From a virus, in the IMG/VR virus record IMGVR_UViG_3300042898_004347, positions 1 to 64,000 of that record: DNA of 64,000 nucleotides; one strand, 5' to 3'. Positions 47,034 to 54,076 of the stretch are shown one piece after another. The notes under the pieces were generated by a model that searched no databases, was not told the DNA's origin, and saw only the letters and a list, made by a program, of their open reading frames with translations. Both the position numbers and the translations under genes were made by a program. Every line of letters begins with the position of its first letter. Position 1 is the first letter of the stretch.

Positions 47034-49073
47034 TCACTTTGAAGTAGCTCTAAAAACTCCATCCCAGGATGGTCCAGGATCCGCTTTTTCTAGGTCAGCA
47101 ATGCGTTCCAGCATCATGTCGTAGTAATCATTGAGGAAATCCATGTGAGCTTTTAAATCAACTCCCAATTCTTTTGCTTTTTTCCAATTGCGCTCCCGAT
47201 AGTAAGTCATGAAACTGTCATGGGATTTGCTGTAGACGCGTGTGCCCTTTTCAAATACCGTGTAAATCTTCACACCTTCTTTCTTACCCTTTACCGCGAT
47301 GCAATCTAGTTCTAGCGTGGGATACACGTCCTTCACATATTCTCGCGTGATGGGACCAATTACAAATTTGACGCCGTAGGGCTTCGACTGACCTTCCAAG
47401 CGAGAGGCAAGATTCACCGAATCTCCGAGGCAGGTATAATCGAACCGTTGAGTCGAGCCCATATTACCCACAACAACGGTACCAGTATTCACGCCGAGAC
47501 CCATTCCGAATGCAGGAATACCTTCCTTCGTCACCTCATCGTTGAATGCTTTCAGACTTCCTAGCATTGTGAGACCCGTTTCAACCGCATGAAGAGCATG
47601 GTCCTTGTCGTCGAGTGGTGCGTTCCAGAAAGCCATCTGTGCATCACCAATGTACTTGTCCAGCGTTCCCTGACTATCCAGAATGGCCTGTGTCATTGCC
47701 GTCATATACCGATTCATAATCTTTGTGAGACCCTGAACGTCCTTGCCATAGTGTTCCGAGATTGCGGTGAAGCCACGAACATCTGTAAACATGATTGATA
47801 GCTCTCGAGACTCGCCTCCCAACTGTAAGAGGTCGGGATTCTTTTGCAGTTTCTCAACCATGGCTGGAGATAGGTACGTTCCGAACTGTTTCTTGATCTG
47901 CTGCTTGAGTTTAAACTCCATGACGAACCGCATGAAGAGAGAACCAGTCCATACAAGGGATGCGGTACCCACAACCCAGGTATAGTCGGCAAGGAGTCCT
48001 TTATCGAATAAATGAAAGCCGTAATACACTGGAAGGCATACGGCAATAAGATAGATGCCAAGATTTAAGGCGTAGCCCAAAAAGGAGATTGCTCCGATTA
48101 GAATAAGTGCTGCACCCACACCAATTGCAATCTCGTAAAGATCGAACTCTGCTGGGCGTTCAAGTCGGTTACCATCGAGCAACATCTGAAGTGTTTGGAG
48201 ACTGAGTTCGTGTCCGTACGCCGTACCCAATGGAGTCGCAACGGTATTTGCAAGCCCCTCGGCCGTAAGAGCGATCACTACAATCTTGTCCTTCACGTGC
48301 CATTCATCATCGGTGTATGGAACTGATTTAAAGGTATATTTAAAGTTGATCCAGACGCGACCATTGCCATCAGTCTTAATTGGCGGCGTACCAGGGACGC
48401 GAATGGCAGACACTCCCGATTCTGTTACCTTAACCTGAAAGCTGGGTTGGTTACCAAAGACACGGAGGATTTCCAGTGGCATTGTGGGATACTTTTCTTT
48501 TTCAATCTGAATCATGAGCGGTAATCTACGCACCACGCCATCAAGCTCTGGAGCCGTCAATAACATACCCACGCCCGTGGACGCCTCACCAATCTCTTTG
48601 AGTGGTCCGATTGCAGCTGGGTAATCAAATAGCCAGTCATCCGTCGTGCCGCCGATTGTTGCAACGCCTCTTGGAATTGGAACGCCTTTACCCTTTAATG
48701 ACGCCGATTGACCCGTAATTACAGGAGCCTGACTCAGCATCTCAATAAATTCCTTATCTCCGCCAAGACGGTCGGGTTCCGCGAAAATAATAGGTAGCAC
48801 AACACCGGTGGCGCCTGACTCCATGGCTTTTCTGATTGCGCCTGCCAGTTCGGTACGCTTCCATGGCCACTGTCCGTTCTTTTCCAGTGCCTTTTCATCA
48901 ATTTCCACGATCACAATGTTATCCGATACCACCTTGTCCTGCTTTCTCTGATAGTAATCCAGACCTTTGAGACGCATTACCTCGATTGGATACGGGTTTG
49001 CAATGCGGAGACCCACGGCAACTGTGAGAAGCATAAGACCAACAAGAAGGATTCTGAATGTGTGTTTGTTCAT
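47034..49073 (-). CDS. CHASE2-domain class III adenylate cyclase
   Basis: The product is 679 aa. Residues 9-22 form a membrane span. Residues ~25-310 are an extracytoplasmic CHASE2 sensor (IVIVEIDEKALEKNGQWPW; the region near 280-295). Three further spans lie at ~313-385. Residues ~415-610 are a class III cyclase domain with both metal aspartates (Asp431 in FTDVRGFT; Asp477 in KYIGDAQMAFW), Lys473 for adenine, Thr547 in FDYTCLGD, and transition-state Asn554 and Arg558 in VNLASRLE. All expected catalytic residues are present, so it should make cAMP. It overlaps the FecR gene by 4 nt; such FecR-cyclase pairs are common in proteobacterial genomes but unusual in a phage. It is the last gene of the curli-like operon. 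Confidence 0.92.
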   Translation of the reverse strand: MNKHTFRILLVGLMLLTVAVGLRIANPYPIEVMRLKGLDYYQRKQDKVVSDNIVIVEIDEKALEKNGQWPWKRTELAGAIRKAMESGATGVVLPIIFAEPDRLGGDKEFIEMLSQAPVITGQSASLKGKGVPIPRGVATIGGTTDDWLFDYPAAIGPLKEIGEASTGVGMLLTAPELDGVVRRLPLMIQIEKEKYPTMPLEILRVFGNQPSFQVKVTESGVSAIRVPGTPPIKTDGNGRVWINFKYTFKSVPYTDDEWHVKDKIVVIALTAEGLANTVATPLGTAYGHELSLQTLQMLLDGNRLERPAEFDLYEIAIGVGAALILIGAISFLGYALNLGIYLIAVCLPVYYGFHLFDKGLLADYTWVVGTASLVWTGSLFMRFVMEFKLKQQIKKQFGTYLSPAMVEKLQKNPDLLQLGGESRELSIMFTDVRGFTAISEHYGKDVQGLTKIMNRYMTAMTQAILDSQGTLDKYIGDAQMAFWNAPLDDKDHALHAVETGLTMLGSLKAFNDEVTKEGIPAFGMGLGVNTGTVVVGNMGSTQRFDYTCLGDSVNLASRLEGQSKPYGVKFVIGPITREYVKDVYPTLELDCIAVKGKKEGVKIYTVFEKGTRVYSKSHDSFMTYYRERNWKKAKELGVDLKAHMDFLNDYYDMMLERIADLEKADPGPSWDGVFRATSK

Positions 49074-50224
49074 TTCTGAATGATGTTTACTTTAAGTTTG
49101 TCTCCGAAGTTGAGTGGATATACCGTAGTTCCATTCGAGTCGGTAATCTTAAACGTTGCGCTTGTGTCTGCTTTTAATTTATAGTGAATGACTCCTTTGG
49201 ATGTGGAAAGATTCATTATTGCGTTTGTGCCGTCCGTAGTAAATCCATTATTGACCGTTGACGTCACAATGAGCGATGGTAATGGACTTGCCGCTGTTGC
49301 AACCGTGACCTCTGGATTTTTAAAAATGACTTCTGCTACGGCCTGAAGTAGCTCGGGCTGCATTGCCTTTACATCGATGATGGCTGTTTTAGTTTCTTCC
49401 ACAGGCTTTTCTTCAGCCTTAACCTGAGTAGACGTACTAGGTTCAACCTGAGCAACCGCAGTAGCGGAATCACTCTTGCCGCTTGATTTTTTGTTTGGTT
49501 TATCATCGGCCGATTCGGATGTGTTTGCCTGTGTCTGCTTTTTGGCTTCCTTTACCGCACTTGTGACGGGTTTCGGAGTCTCAACAAGAATCAGGTTATT
49601 GATTTTGCTTTCATCTTGAAAGTTAAGTATGACGGGATTTGTAGGAGCGGACTGCATTGACGCAATAAAGGTCGCCTGATATGCCTGAGTCATAAGGACA
49701 CTTCCTGCTACATTTGACACCTCGATAACTCCCACGGTTCCAGGAGTTGCGCTATATTCGGGCCGCGAAGGAAGTAGAATGATGAGACTCTTACCATCCT
49801 CGGAGACGGTCATTGAAAAATCCGTACCACGAACAGAAATCTTTGCGGTAGGAGTTTGAACCTTAATGTTCTCTCTACTATTCTTTGCAATCATACCCGA
49901 TGCATAACGAACGGTACCGAATGCCGTCTTCATTGAGACCTTACCCTTACCGCTCGCAGGATCATACACGAATTCATCAATCTTGAGCTTCGAGAACTCA
50001 GTGATCTGCATTACTGTATGATCCTCGAATTCAATGGATACCCGAGCCTTTAAGGTCTCGATGGTATCATCCTGCTCTATCTCCGTGCCAACCTTACCTT
50101 CTAACTTATCCTTGCCACGAACAATCTGAGTGGGACCAGTAACCTCGGTCAGTTTCCCGACCGAGGCACTGGCTTCAGATATAAAAATAACCGCAAACAA
50201 AAACAGTGCTGCGGCTATGCGCAT
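49070..50224 (-). CDS. Periplasmic FecR-domain protein
   Basis: The product is 384 aa. Residues 1-20 are a signal peptide cleaved near ISEASA. Residues ~45-150 form a FecR domain: GTEIEQDDTIETLKARVSIE, then MKTAFGTVRYASGMI and KISVRGTDFSMTVSEDGKSL. A Lys/Ser/Glu-rich low-complexity linker (~215-290) and a small beta-rich C-terminal domain follow. There is no membrane anchor, unlike FecR of the iron-citrate system. FecR-domain proteins of this sort often precede CHASE2 cyclases and may present a periplasmic signal to the CHASE2 domain. It overlaps the cyclase by 4 nt and lies 3 nt after the curlin-like gene. Confidence 0.8.
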   Translation of the reverse strand: MRIAAALFLFAVIFISEASASVGKLTEVTGPTQIVRGKDKLEGKVGTEIEQDDTIETLKARVSIEFEDHTVMQITEFSKLKIDEFVYDPASGKGKVSMKTAFGTVRYASGMIAKNSRENIKVQTPTAKISVRGTDFSMTVSEDGKSLIILLPSRPEYSATPGTVGVIEVSNVAGSVLMTQAYQATFIASMQSAPTNPVILNFQDESKINNLILVETPKPVTSAVKEAKKQTQANTSESADDKPNKKSSGKSDSATAVAQVEPSTSTQVKAEEKPVEETKTAIIDVKAMQPELLQAVAEVIFKNPEVTVATAASPLPSLIVTSTVNNGFTTDGTNAIMNLSTSKGVIHYKLKADTSATFKITDSNGTTVYPLNFGDKLKVNIIQK

Positions 50225-50227
50225 ACA

Positions 50228-51028
50228 TTAGGGAGTCGGAGGCGAAATCGTCGCTGTTGGATTTGCGGCGCCGTAGTTCGAGGATCCCGTAGTCATAATA
50301 GGAGCAGCAGCCGTTGTGGTCTGGATAATCTGAACGGTATTATTACTACCAGTTAAATTATAGACGAGCTTCTGCTGTTCTATTCCAGCTTGATAGACGG
50401 TGAGGTTATTCGTGCTACCCAGGATGGTAACATCTTGATAATGTCCGCCTTTCTGAGTTGATGCGCCAACGCTTCCGATCTGAGTTGATTTTACGATATT
50501 TGAACTACCGGTAATGTTATAATCAATCCAGTTGAATGAAGCATTTTCGAATCCGAATTTCATCGTGTTCGAGCTACCAACAACATCAATGGTGACATCG
50601 CTGTCCGCAATGGTCGCCTTTGACGTATCGACCTCGGAGGTATGATCCACGGTCACATCTTTATTCACGGTTATTGAATTCGTGCTTCCGACCAACGACA
50701 CGTTGAATGTGTTGTTGGCACCGTTCATGAAGTATTTCTGAGTGTTCGTATTACCCGTGGCAACAGCGAGCAAGCTCAGATTGTTGGCTCCGATAATAGA
50801 GAAGTCAGTACTGTTGCTATTTCCCATCTGACGCGTTTCAAAGGTAATGTTATCGCCAGTGATGTCGCTTGCAACTCCAGAGGAGCCGATTCGATTCAGG
50901 CTGCCGACCTGAATTAGGGTTGTGGAACCCGCGGTTGTGATTTGATTCACATATATCTGATTCTGGGCAAAGGCTGGAGTTAATAGCATAAGCCCAAGAA
51001 TGAATCCTAGTTTTAGTTTTGTTTTCAT
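50228..51028 (-). CDS. Curlin-like amyloid subunit
   Basis: The product is 266 aa. Residues 1-21 are a signal peptide ending AFAQ. The mature protein has eleven G-x-x-N motifs (at residues 42, 69, 80, 92, 103, 114, 151, 174, 204, 227, 248). Those at 69-114 are spaced 11-12 residues, later ones about 21-30. This is the two-strand, roughly 22-residue period of curlin repeats (S-x5-Q-x-G-x2-N-x5-Q), with flanking Gln and Asn in several copies (IQVGSLNRIG, VQIIQTT). It overlaps the CsgG-like gene by 4 nt, so the expected outer-membrane exporter is made with it. It is longer and less regular than CsgA (151 aa). Amyloid formation is predicted, not shown. Confidence 0.75.
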   Translation of the reverse strand: MKTKLKLGFILGLMLLTPAFAQNQIYVNQITTAGSTTLIQVGSLNRIGSSGVASDITGDNITFETRQMGNSNSTDFSIIGANNLSLLAVATGNTNTQKYFMNGANNTFNVSLVGSTNSITVNKDVTVDHTSEVDTSKATIADSDVTIDVVGSSNTMKFGFENASFNWIDYNITGSSNIVKSTQIGSVGASTQKGGHYQDVTILGSTNNLTVYQAGIEQQKLVYNLTGSNNTVQIIQTTTAAAPIMTTGSSNYGAANPTATISPPTP

Positions 51029-51840
51029 TTCTTTTTAGCGTTATTGTTGGTTGTGTCTTTGAATTGCCAAAGACCTGCTGTTTGCCCCTGTTTTACGATT
51101 TCGATGACTGCCTGATCAATAGCGCTCCGGACGGCAATGCCATTCGGTTCATTTGCAGTGAGACCAAGTTCTGACTCAATCGGGGTTGTTCCGTGATCAT
51201 AAAATTTAAATAGATTGCCCGAGAGGGCAATACTCGTAATTGTTTTAGTAACAGCTACGCTCAGAAGGACCTCTCCTGTTTGAACGCTTACAAGCCTCAG
51301 TGACACTGTTACTACGTCCTTACGATATTGAGTGCTGCTGGAGATGCCAAGAACACTGGCGCCCGCGCCTCCCGTAAGGATATTGCTATCATATCCGATA
51401 ATACCGCCCTGCGCAATAACGCCGGCAAATAACATCGGGGTGAGTTTCTCGGCGTCTTTACCGAGGAAAGTTTCTCTTGTCTGTGAAATAAGTTGGCGTT
51501 CCTTAATAATGTCGTCAAGGCTCGCACGTTCGAGTACCTGAAACCACGTGCCATTACTTGCAAGACGTAATGCATCAATGAGCCAGCTCTCTGCGCCCTG
51601 CGTGACGGCAGAAGAGAATGTGGCATACGCGTCTGCGGTCTTTCTCTGTCCCGTTTTATCCGCAAAACCATAGACTGCAATTGTCATCCGAGGACCATCA
51701 ATTGGAGGAAGTTCTAATAGCTGTTTCGCCATTGGAGACATTTGTACCTTCGGGGTCTCGAGGATGCCGGGCTTGGATGGAACCGAAGCACAACCCCCGA
51801 ACAACAAAGATAGTAAGAGTATGGAGAGGAATTTAACCAT
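51025..51840 (-). CDS. CsgG-like curli secretion pore lipoprotein
   Basis: The product is 271 aa (E. coli CsgG: 277). The N-terminus is a lipoprotein signal with a lipobox-like LLFGGC ending at Cys17. The body follows CsgG closely: MTIAVYGFADKTGQRKTADA, TFSSAVTQGAESWLIDALRL, WFQVLERASLDDIIKERQLI, then GGIIGYDSNILTGGAGASVL, matching the constriction and barrel segments, and a C-terminal SAIDQAVIEIVKQGQTAGLW. CsgG forms a nonameric outer-membrane channel for unfolded curlin. It lies between the CsgF-like and curlin-like genes. Its target must be the outer membrane of a Gram-negative host. Confidence 0.9.
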   Translation of the reverse strand: MVKFLSILLLSLLFGGCASVPSKPGILETPKVQMSPMAKQLLELPPIDGPRMTIAVYGFADKTGQRKTADAYATFSSAVTQGAESWLIDALRLASNGTWFQVLERASLDDIIKERQLISQTRETFLGKDAEKLTPMLFAGVIAQGGIIGYDSNILTGGAGASVLGISSSTQYRKDVVTVSLRLVSVQTGEVLLSVAVTKTITSIALSGNLFKFYDHGTTPIESELGLTANEPNGIAVRSAIDQAVIEIVKQGQTAGLWQFKDTTNNNAKKK

Positions 51841-51843
51841 TGA

Positions 51844-52302
51844 TCAGCCACCGCCTGGATTCAATGTTCCTACGGGAACTTGAATAGTTGTAGTATTGCC
51901 GGTTACAGGATCAACAATGTAGAGAGTCACCATATCGCCATTCTTTTGCCATGTGACGGTAGATCCGCCTTGAAGATTAATGATGCCAAAGTTTGCTCCG
52001 TTGGAGTTAAAGATGGCATCCGTGACCTGAGAAGCTAGTTGAGAATAGATTCGAGCCTGCAGGTTATTAATGAATGCATTAAGCGGGGTATTCTGTGCCG
52101 TAACTTTTGCAGTTTCAGCATCTGCTTTTGCCTGATCTTTGAATGATTGCTTTCGGGTGCGTGCAAGGTTCTCAATGGTGATTTCATGGGAAGAAAACCC
52201 AATGCCGTTAAACATTGGAGACTTAAAACCATGCACCATATCCGATGCAAAGACGACCTCAGGGAGGAGGCAGAGAAGTAGAAGTAGGAGCAGGTTTTTC
52301 AT
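51844..52302 (-). CDS. CsgF-like curli assembly protein
   Basis: I use ATG 52302 (MKNLLLLLLLCLLPEVVFAS), giving 152 aa with a clear signal peptide. The mature N-terminus MVHGFKSPMFNGIGFSS follows the CsgF pattern F-x-x-P-x-F-x-G, the part that in E. coli plugs into the CsgG channel. NAFINNLQARIYSQLASQVT fits the middle helix, and TLYIVDPVTGNTTTIQVPVG the C-terminal strands. CsgF (138 aa in E. coli) couples secretion to nucleation at the cell surface. It lies 3 nt before the CsgG-like gene. No csgE homologue was found. Confidence 0.85.
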   Translation of the reverse strand: MKNLLLLLLLCLLPEVVFASDMVHGFKSPMFNGIGFSSHEITIENLARTRKQSFKDQAKADAETAKVTAQNTPLNAFINNLQARIYSQLASQVTDAIFNSNGANFGIINLQGGSTVTWQKNGDMVTLYIVDPVTGNTTTIQVPVGTLNPGGG

Positions 52303-52573
52303 TGGTGATTGATGCGGGTGGCACAATATGTGGACCCCCGCGTTGCATTTCGATAGCTGTATTAATTTTTTGTTCTAGTCTAATTAAATCATTATCAAGC
52401 ATACGAATTCGGTCAATCAACGCAATCATAGTTTTCTTTGCTTCCGACAGCTCAGAATTAATGTTCTCCGTCACAAATTTCCAAACAAAGTAAATAAAAT
52501 ATCCCATACCAGCGGCAGCCATCATTGGCATACCGTACTGGTTGATCATCTGTTTTAGTTCAATAGGATCCAT
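52259..52573 (-). CDS. Small membrane protein with coiled coil, holin-like candidate
   Basis: The product is 104 aa. One membrane span lies at ~17-32 (PMMAAAGMGYFIYFVWKFV). A coiled coil follows (ELSEAKKTMIALIDRIRMLD), then NDLIRLEQKI and a Pro/Thr-rich tail. The motif R-x-M-x-N-D-L-x-R resembles that of the neighbouring 94-aa protein, so the two look like diverged tandem copies. The gene overlaps the CsgF-like start by 44 nt. A holin, antiholin or pore-associated role is possible; nothing in the sequence proves it. Confidence 0.55.
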   Translation of the reverse strand: MDPIELKQMINQYGMPMMAAAGMGYFIYFVWKFVTENINSELSEAKKTMIALIDRIRMLDNDLIRLEQKINTAIEMQRGGPHIVPPASITNEKPAPTSTSLPPP

Positions 52574-52575
52574 AA

Positions 52576-52860
52576 TTAATCCCTTCTTGCATCCGTTTTA
52601 CCATCACTGCGTGCTAGACGTTCAAGGTCGACACGTAATCCGAACCGTGATGAGATGAGTGCATCAATCCGAACAAGATCATTGTTCATTGTACGCACAC
52701 GGTTGTTCAACATTCCAGCAAGACCATTCAAAGATTTTACATCGTCAACAACTCCTGCAAGAATATACTTGAGGAGAATGACAATGAAGACTCCACCAGC
52801 AATAACTGCGGCAACTGAGAATCCAAGGTCTGCAAATGATCTAAGTGTTTCGAAACTCAT
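52576..52860 (-). CDS. Small membrane protein with coiled coil, paralogue of its neighbour
   Basis: The product is 94 aa. A strong membrane span at ~13-35 (GFSVAAVIAGGVFIVILLKY) precedes a helical segment (LAGMLNNRVRTMNNDLVRID) related to MLDNDLIRLEQK of the adjacent 104-aa protein. The tail is basic. It overlaps the preceding gene by 1 nt. Two small membrane proteins in a row upstream of an outer-membrane pore gene suggest a membrane complex or a holin pair. Confidence 0.55.
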   Translation of the reverse strand: MSFETLRSFADLGFSVAAVIAGGVFIVILLKYILAGVVDDVKSLNGLAGMLNNRVRTMNNDLVRIDALISSRFGLRVDLERLARSDGKTDARRD

Positions 52861-53123
52861 TAGCCGTTTACAATGCTATCGATCTGAGCTTCGAATTCCT
52901 CAACCTTTTTAATTCGATTCGGCCATTTAATGTATTCCTTCTCAGGATTCTTTTTGAGATTCTGAAGGAGTGGACGAATTGCCTGATATAAACGGTTTAG
53001 TTTATCTTCATGGTGAGCCGCAGCCCTCTCGGCTACGTCTACCTGTTTTGTAACGTCAAGTTCGTCTTCGTCAACGACAGTAAAACCGAAATCGAAGATT
53101 GGTGTAGAATTATTTGTGGCCAT
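52860..53123 (-). CDS. Conserved small phage protein with PNR helix motif
   Basis: I use ATG 53123 (MATNNSTPIFDFGFTVVDED), giving 87 aa, rather than a TTG four codons upstream. DHEDKLNRLYQAIRPLLQNL-like helix and KNPEKEYIKWPNRIKKVEEF are typical of a small protein family widespread in T4-like marine phages, located near structural genes. Its function is unknown. It overlaps its upstream neighbour by 14 nt and its downstream neighbour by 1 nt, in the curli-like operon. Confidence 0.6.
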   Translation of the reverse strand: MATNNSTPIFDFGFTVVDEDELDVTKQVDVAERAAAHHEDKLNRLYQAIRPLLQNLKKNPEKEYIKWPNRIKKVEEFEAQIDSIVNG

Positions 53124-53277
53124 ATTCAAAAGCAAGAATAATGATAGATGCGATAGTGGATCCCAGAAATATACCGGTTACTAAGCACCAGAACATATTA
53201 CAGTTGGTCCATATACGACCTTGCAATGAAGTAATCGCATACTTCTCAGCTAGACATGTTGATTCCGACTGTTTCAT
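53110..53277 (-). CDS. 55-aa single-span membrane protein
   Basis: The start at ATG 53277 (MKQSESTCLAEKYAITSLQG) gives 55 aa. Residues ~30-50 (WCLVTGIFLGSTIASIIILA) form one membrane span. It overlaps the 87-aa gene by 14 nt. It is the first gene after the late promoter at 53334 and a hairpin with a T-run, so it heads the curli-like operon. The function is unknown; small spans like this occur among phage lysis and superinfection genes. Confidence 0.5.
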   Translation of the reverse strand: MKQSESTCLAEKYAITSLQGRIWTNCNMFWCLVTGIFLGSTIASIIILAFEYGHK

Positions 53278-53284
53278 AGGATGT

Positions 53285-53324
53285 AAATAAAAAATGCCGC
53301 CTCATCATAAGATAAAGCAGCATT
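53285..53324 (-). terminator. Strong intrinsic terminator / 5' hairpin
   Basis: On the leftward strand AATGCTGCTTTATC pairs with GATGAGGCGGCATT (14 bp including G-U pairs) round a TTAT loop, followed by TTTTTTATTT. It lies directly after the late promoter and 8 nt before the ATG at 53277, so it may end the early small RNA and also act as a stabilising 5' hairpin for late transcripts. Confidence 0.7.
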
Positions 53325-53333
53325 CAGTATAGC

Positions 53334-53341
53334 TATTTATA
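53334..53341 (-). promoter_or_regulatory. Late promoter TATAAATA for curli-like operon
   Basis: A perfect TATAAATA reads leftward, 56 nt before the ATG at 53277. The next long run of genes (53,277 to 47,034) has no other clear promoter, so late expression of the whole curli-like operon probably starts here. Confidence 0.65.
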
Positions 53342-53417
53342 TAAAACTAGATATGGTAATCCTAGGAGTAACTGTCTATCCCTGACCCAAATAGTCTTTG
53401 TTGGTCTGCAGAGATAG

Positions 53418-53446
53418 ATTATACCGCTCCGCAGCCTAAAAGTACA
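53418..53446 (-). promoter_or_regulatory. Sigma-70 type promoter TGTACT - 17 bp - TATAAT
   Basis: Leftward -35 TGTACT (53446-53441) and perfect -10 TATAAT (53423-53418). It begins just after the stop of the beta-helix gene. No ATG lies close behind it, which points to an RNA gene or a long leader. Confidence 0.55.
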
Positions 53447-53450
53447 TCCT

Positions 53451-54035
53451 TTATTTGGTCTTAATGAAAGTACCAGCTTCTACTGGTTTGAATATGTTTT
53501 TGATACCGCGGGTTTGAATGGCACGGAAAACGAAATATGGCCACCAAATGATCTTCGGGACCTTGACGACCTTAATGTTAGAGTCCGTAATGTTTGGCAT
53601 TTCTGCATCCCATAGTTTGAGAACGAGCGGTTTACCGCTTACTGATTTAGTAAGACCGATTTTACCGTTACGAGTTGGTTTACGGCCGATGTACCAATAG
53701 TTGTCGTATTGGCCAAATTCCATATCACAGTCGGAACCTGATGTAATAAACGACACGGCGTTAATGAAGTAACCATCGACTGAACCCTTGATGGTGATGC
53801 CATTCTTATGTGGAGCCAGGATGGTATTTTGGAATGTGTAATTTGAACCTCTTACCGCGTCGATACAGTCTTCCTTGCCCCCTTCAATGGTGCAACCATC
53901 GACGGTAATGTTAGTGCAGTTAGAGAACTTAAGAACGTCGGAGGTTTGAGTCCAGTCAGCCGGCGCAATAACGCGGTCTGAAATTACTGTTCCATCTTCG
54001 CCCGCGTGGGATTCTAGATTTTTATCGGTTGCCAT
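53451..54035 (-). CDS. Right-handed beta-helix protein
   Basis: The product is 194 aa. Successive short turns fit a pectate-lyase-like parallel beta-helix: LKFSNCTNITVDGCTIEGG, CIDAVRGSNYTFQNTILAP, then HKNGITIKGSVDGYFINAV. Ladder residues Asn and Ile/Val recur about every 20-23 residues. There is no signal peptide; the C-terminus has one hydrophobic aromatic patch (KIIWWPYFVFRAI). It is the only gene of a late unit (TATAAATA 8 nt upstream). It may be a virion-associated glycan-binding or -cleaving protein. The substrate is unknown and no catalytic set is evident. Confidence 0.6.
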   Translation of the reverse strand: MATDKNLESHAGEDGTVISDRVIAPADWTQTSDVLKFSNCTNITVDGCTIEGGKEDCIDAVRGSNYTFQNTILAPHKNGITIKGSVDGYFINAVSFITSGSDCDMEFGQYDNYWYIGRKPTRNGKIGLTKSVSGKPLVLKLWDAEMPNITDSNIKVVKVPKIIWWPYFVFRAIQTRGIKNIFKPVEAGTFIKTK

Positions 54036-54043
54036 AGTGCACC

Positions 54044-54071
54044 TATTTATAATTTCCCAGTATTATAAATA
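54044..54071. promoter_or_regulatory. Divergent late promoters, both abutting start codons
   Basis: Minus-strand TATAAATA (54051-54044) lies 8 nt before ATG 54035. Plus-strand TATAAATA (54064-54071) lies 5 nt before ATG 54077. The two boxes are 12 bp apart in a 41-bp intergenic gap. Neither gene has space for a Shine-Dalgarno sequence after the expected transcription start. Confidence 0.8.
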
Positions 54072-54076
54072 GCCAT

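Larger units (their letters stand above)
53283..53411 (-). ncRNA. Candidate small RNA ending in an intrinsic terminator
   Basis: A good sigma-70 type promoter (TGTACT, 17 bp, TATAAT at 53446-53418) predicts a start near 53,411. No coding frame follows. About 90 nt later a 14-bp hairpin followed by TTTTTTATTT ends at about 53,283. The resulting RNA would be about 125-130 nt. A late promoter box (53334-53341) lies within it, so the same hairpin would also sit at the 5' end of late mRNAs. Expression is not shown. Confidence 0.5.
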
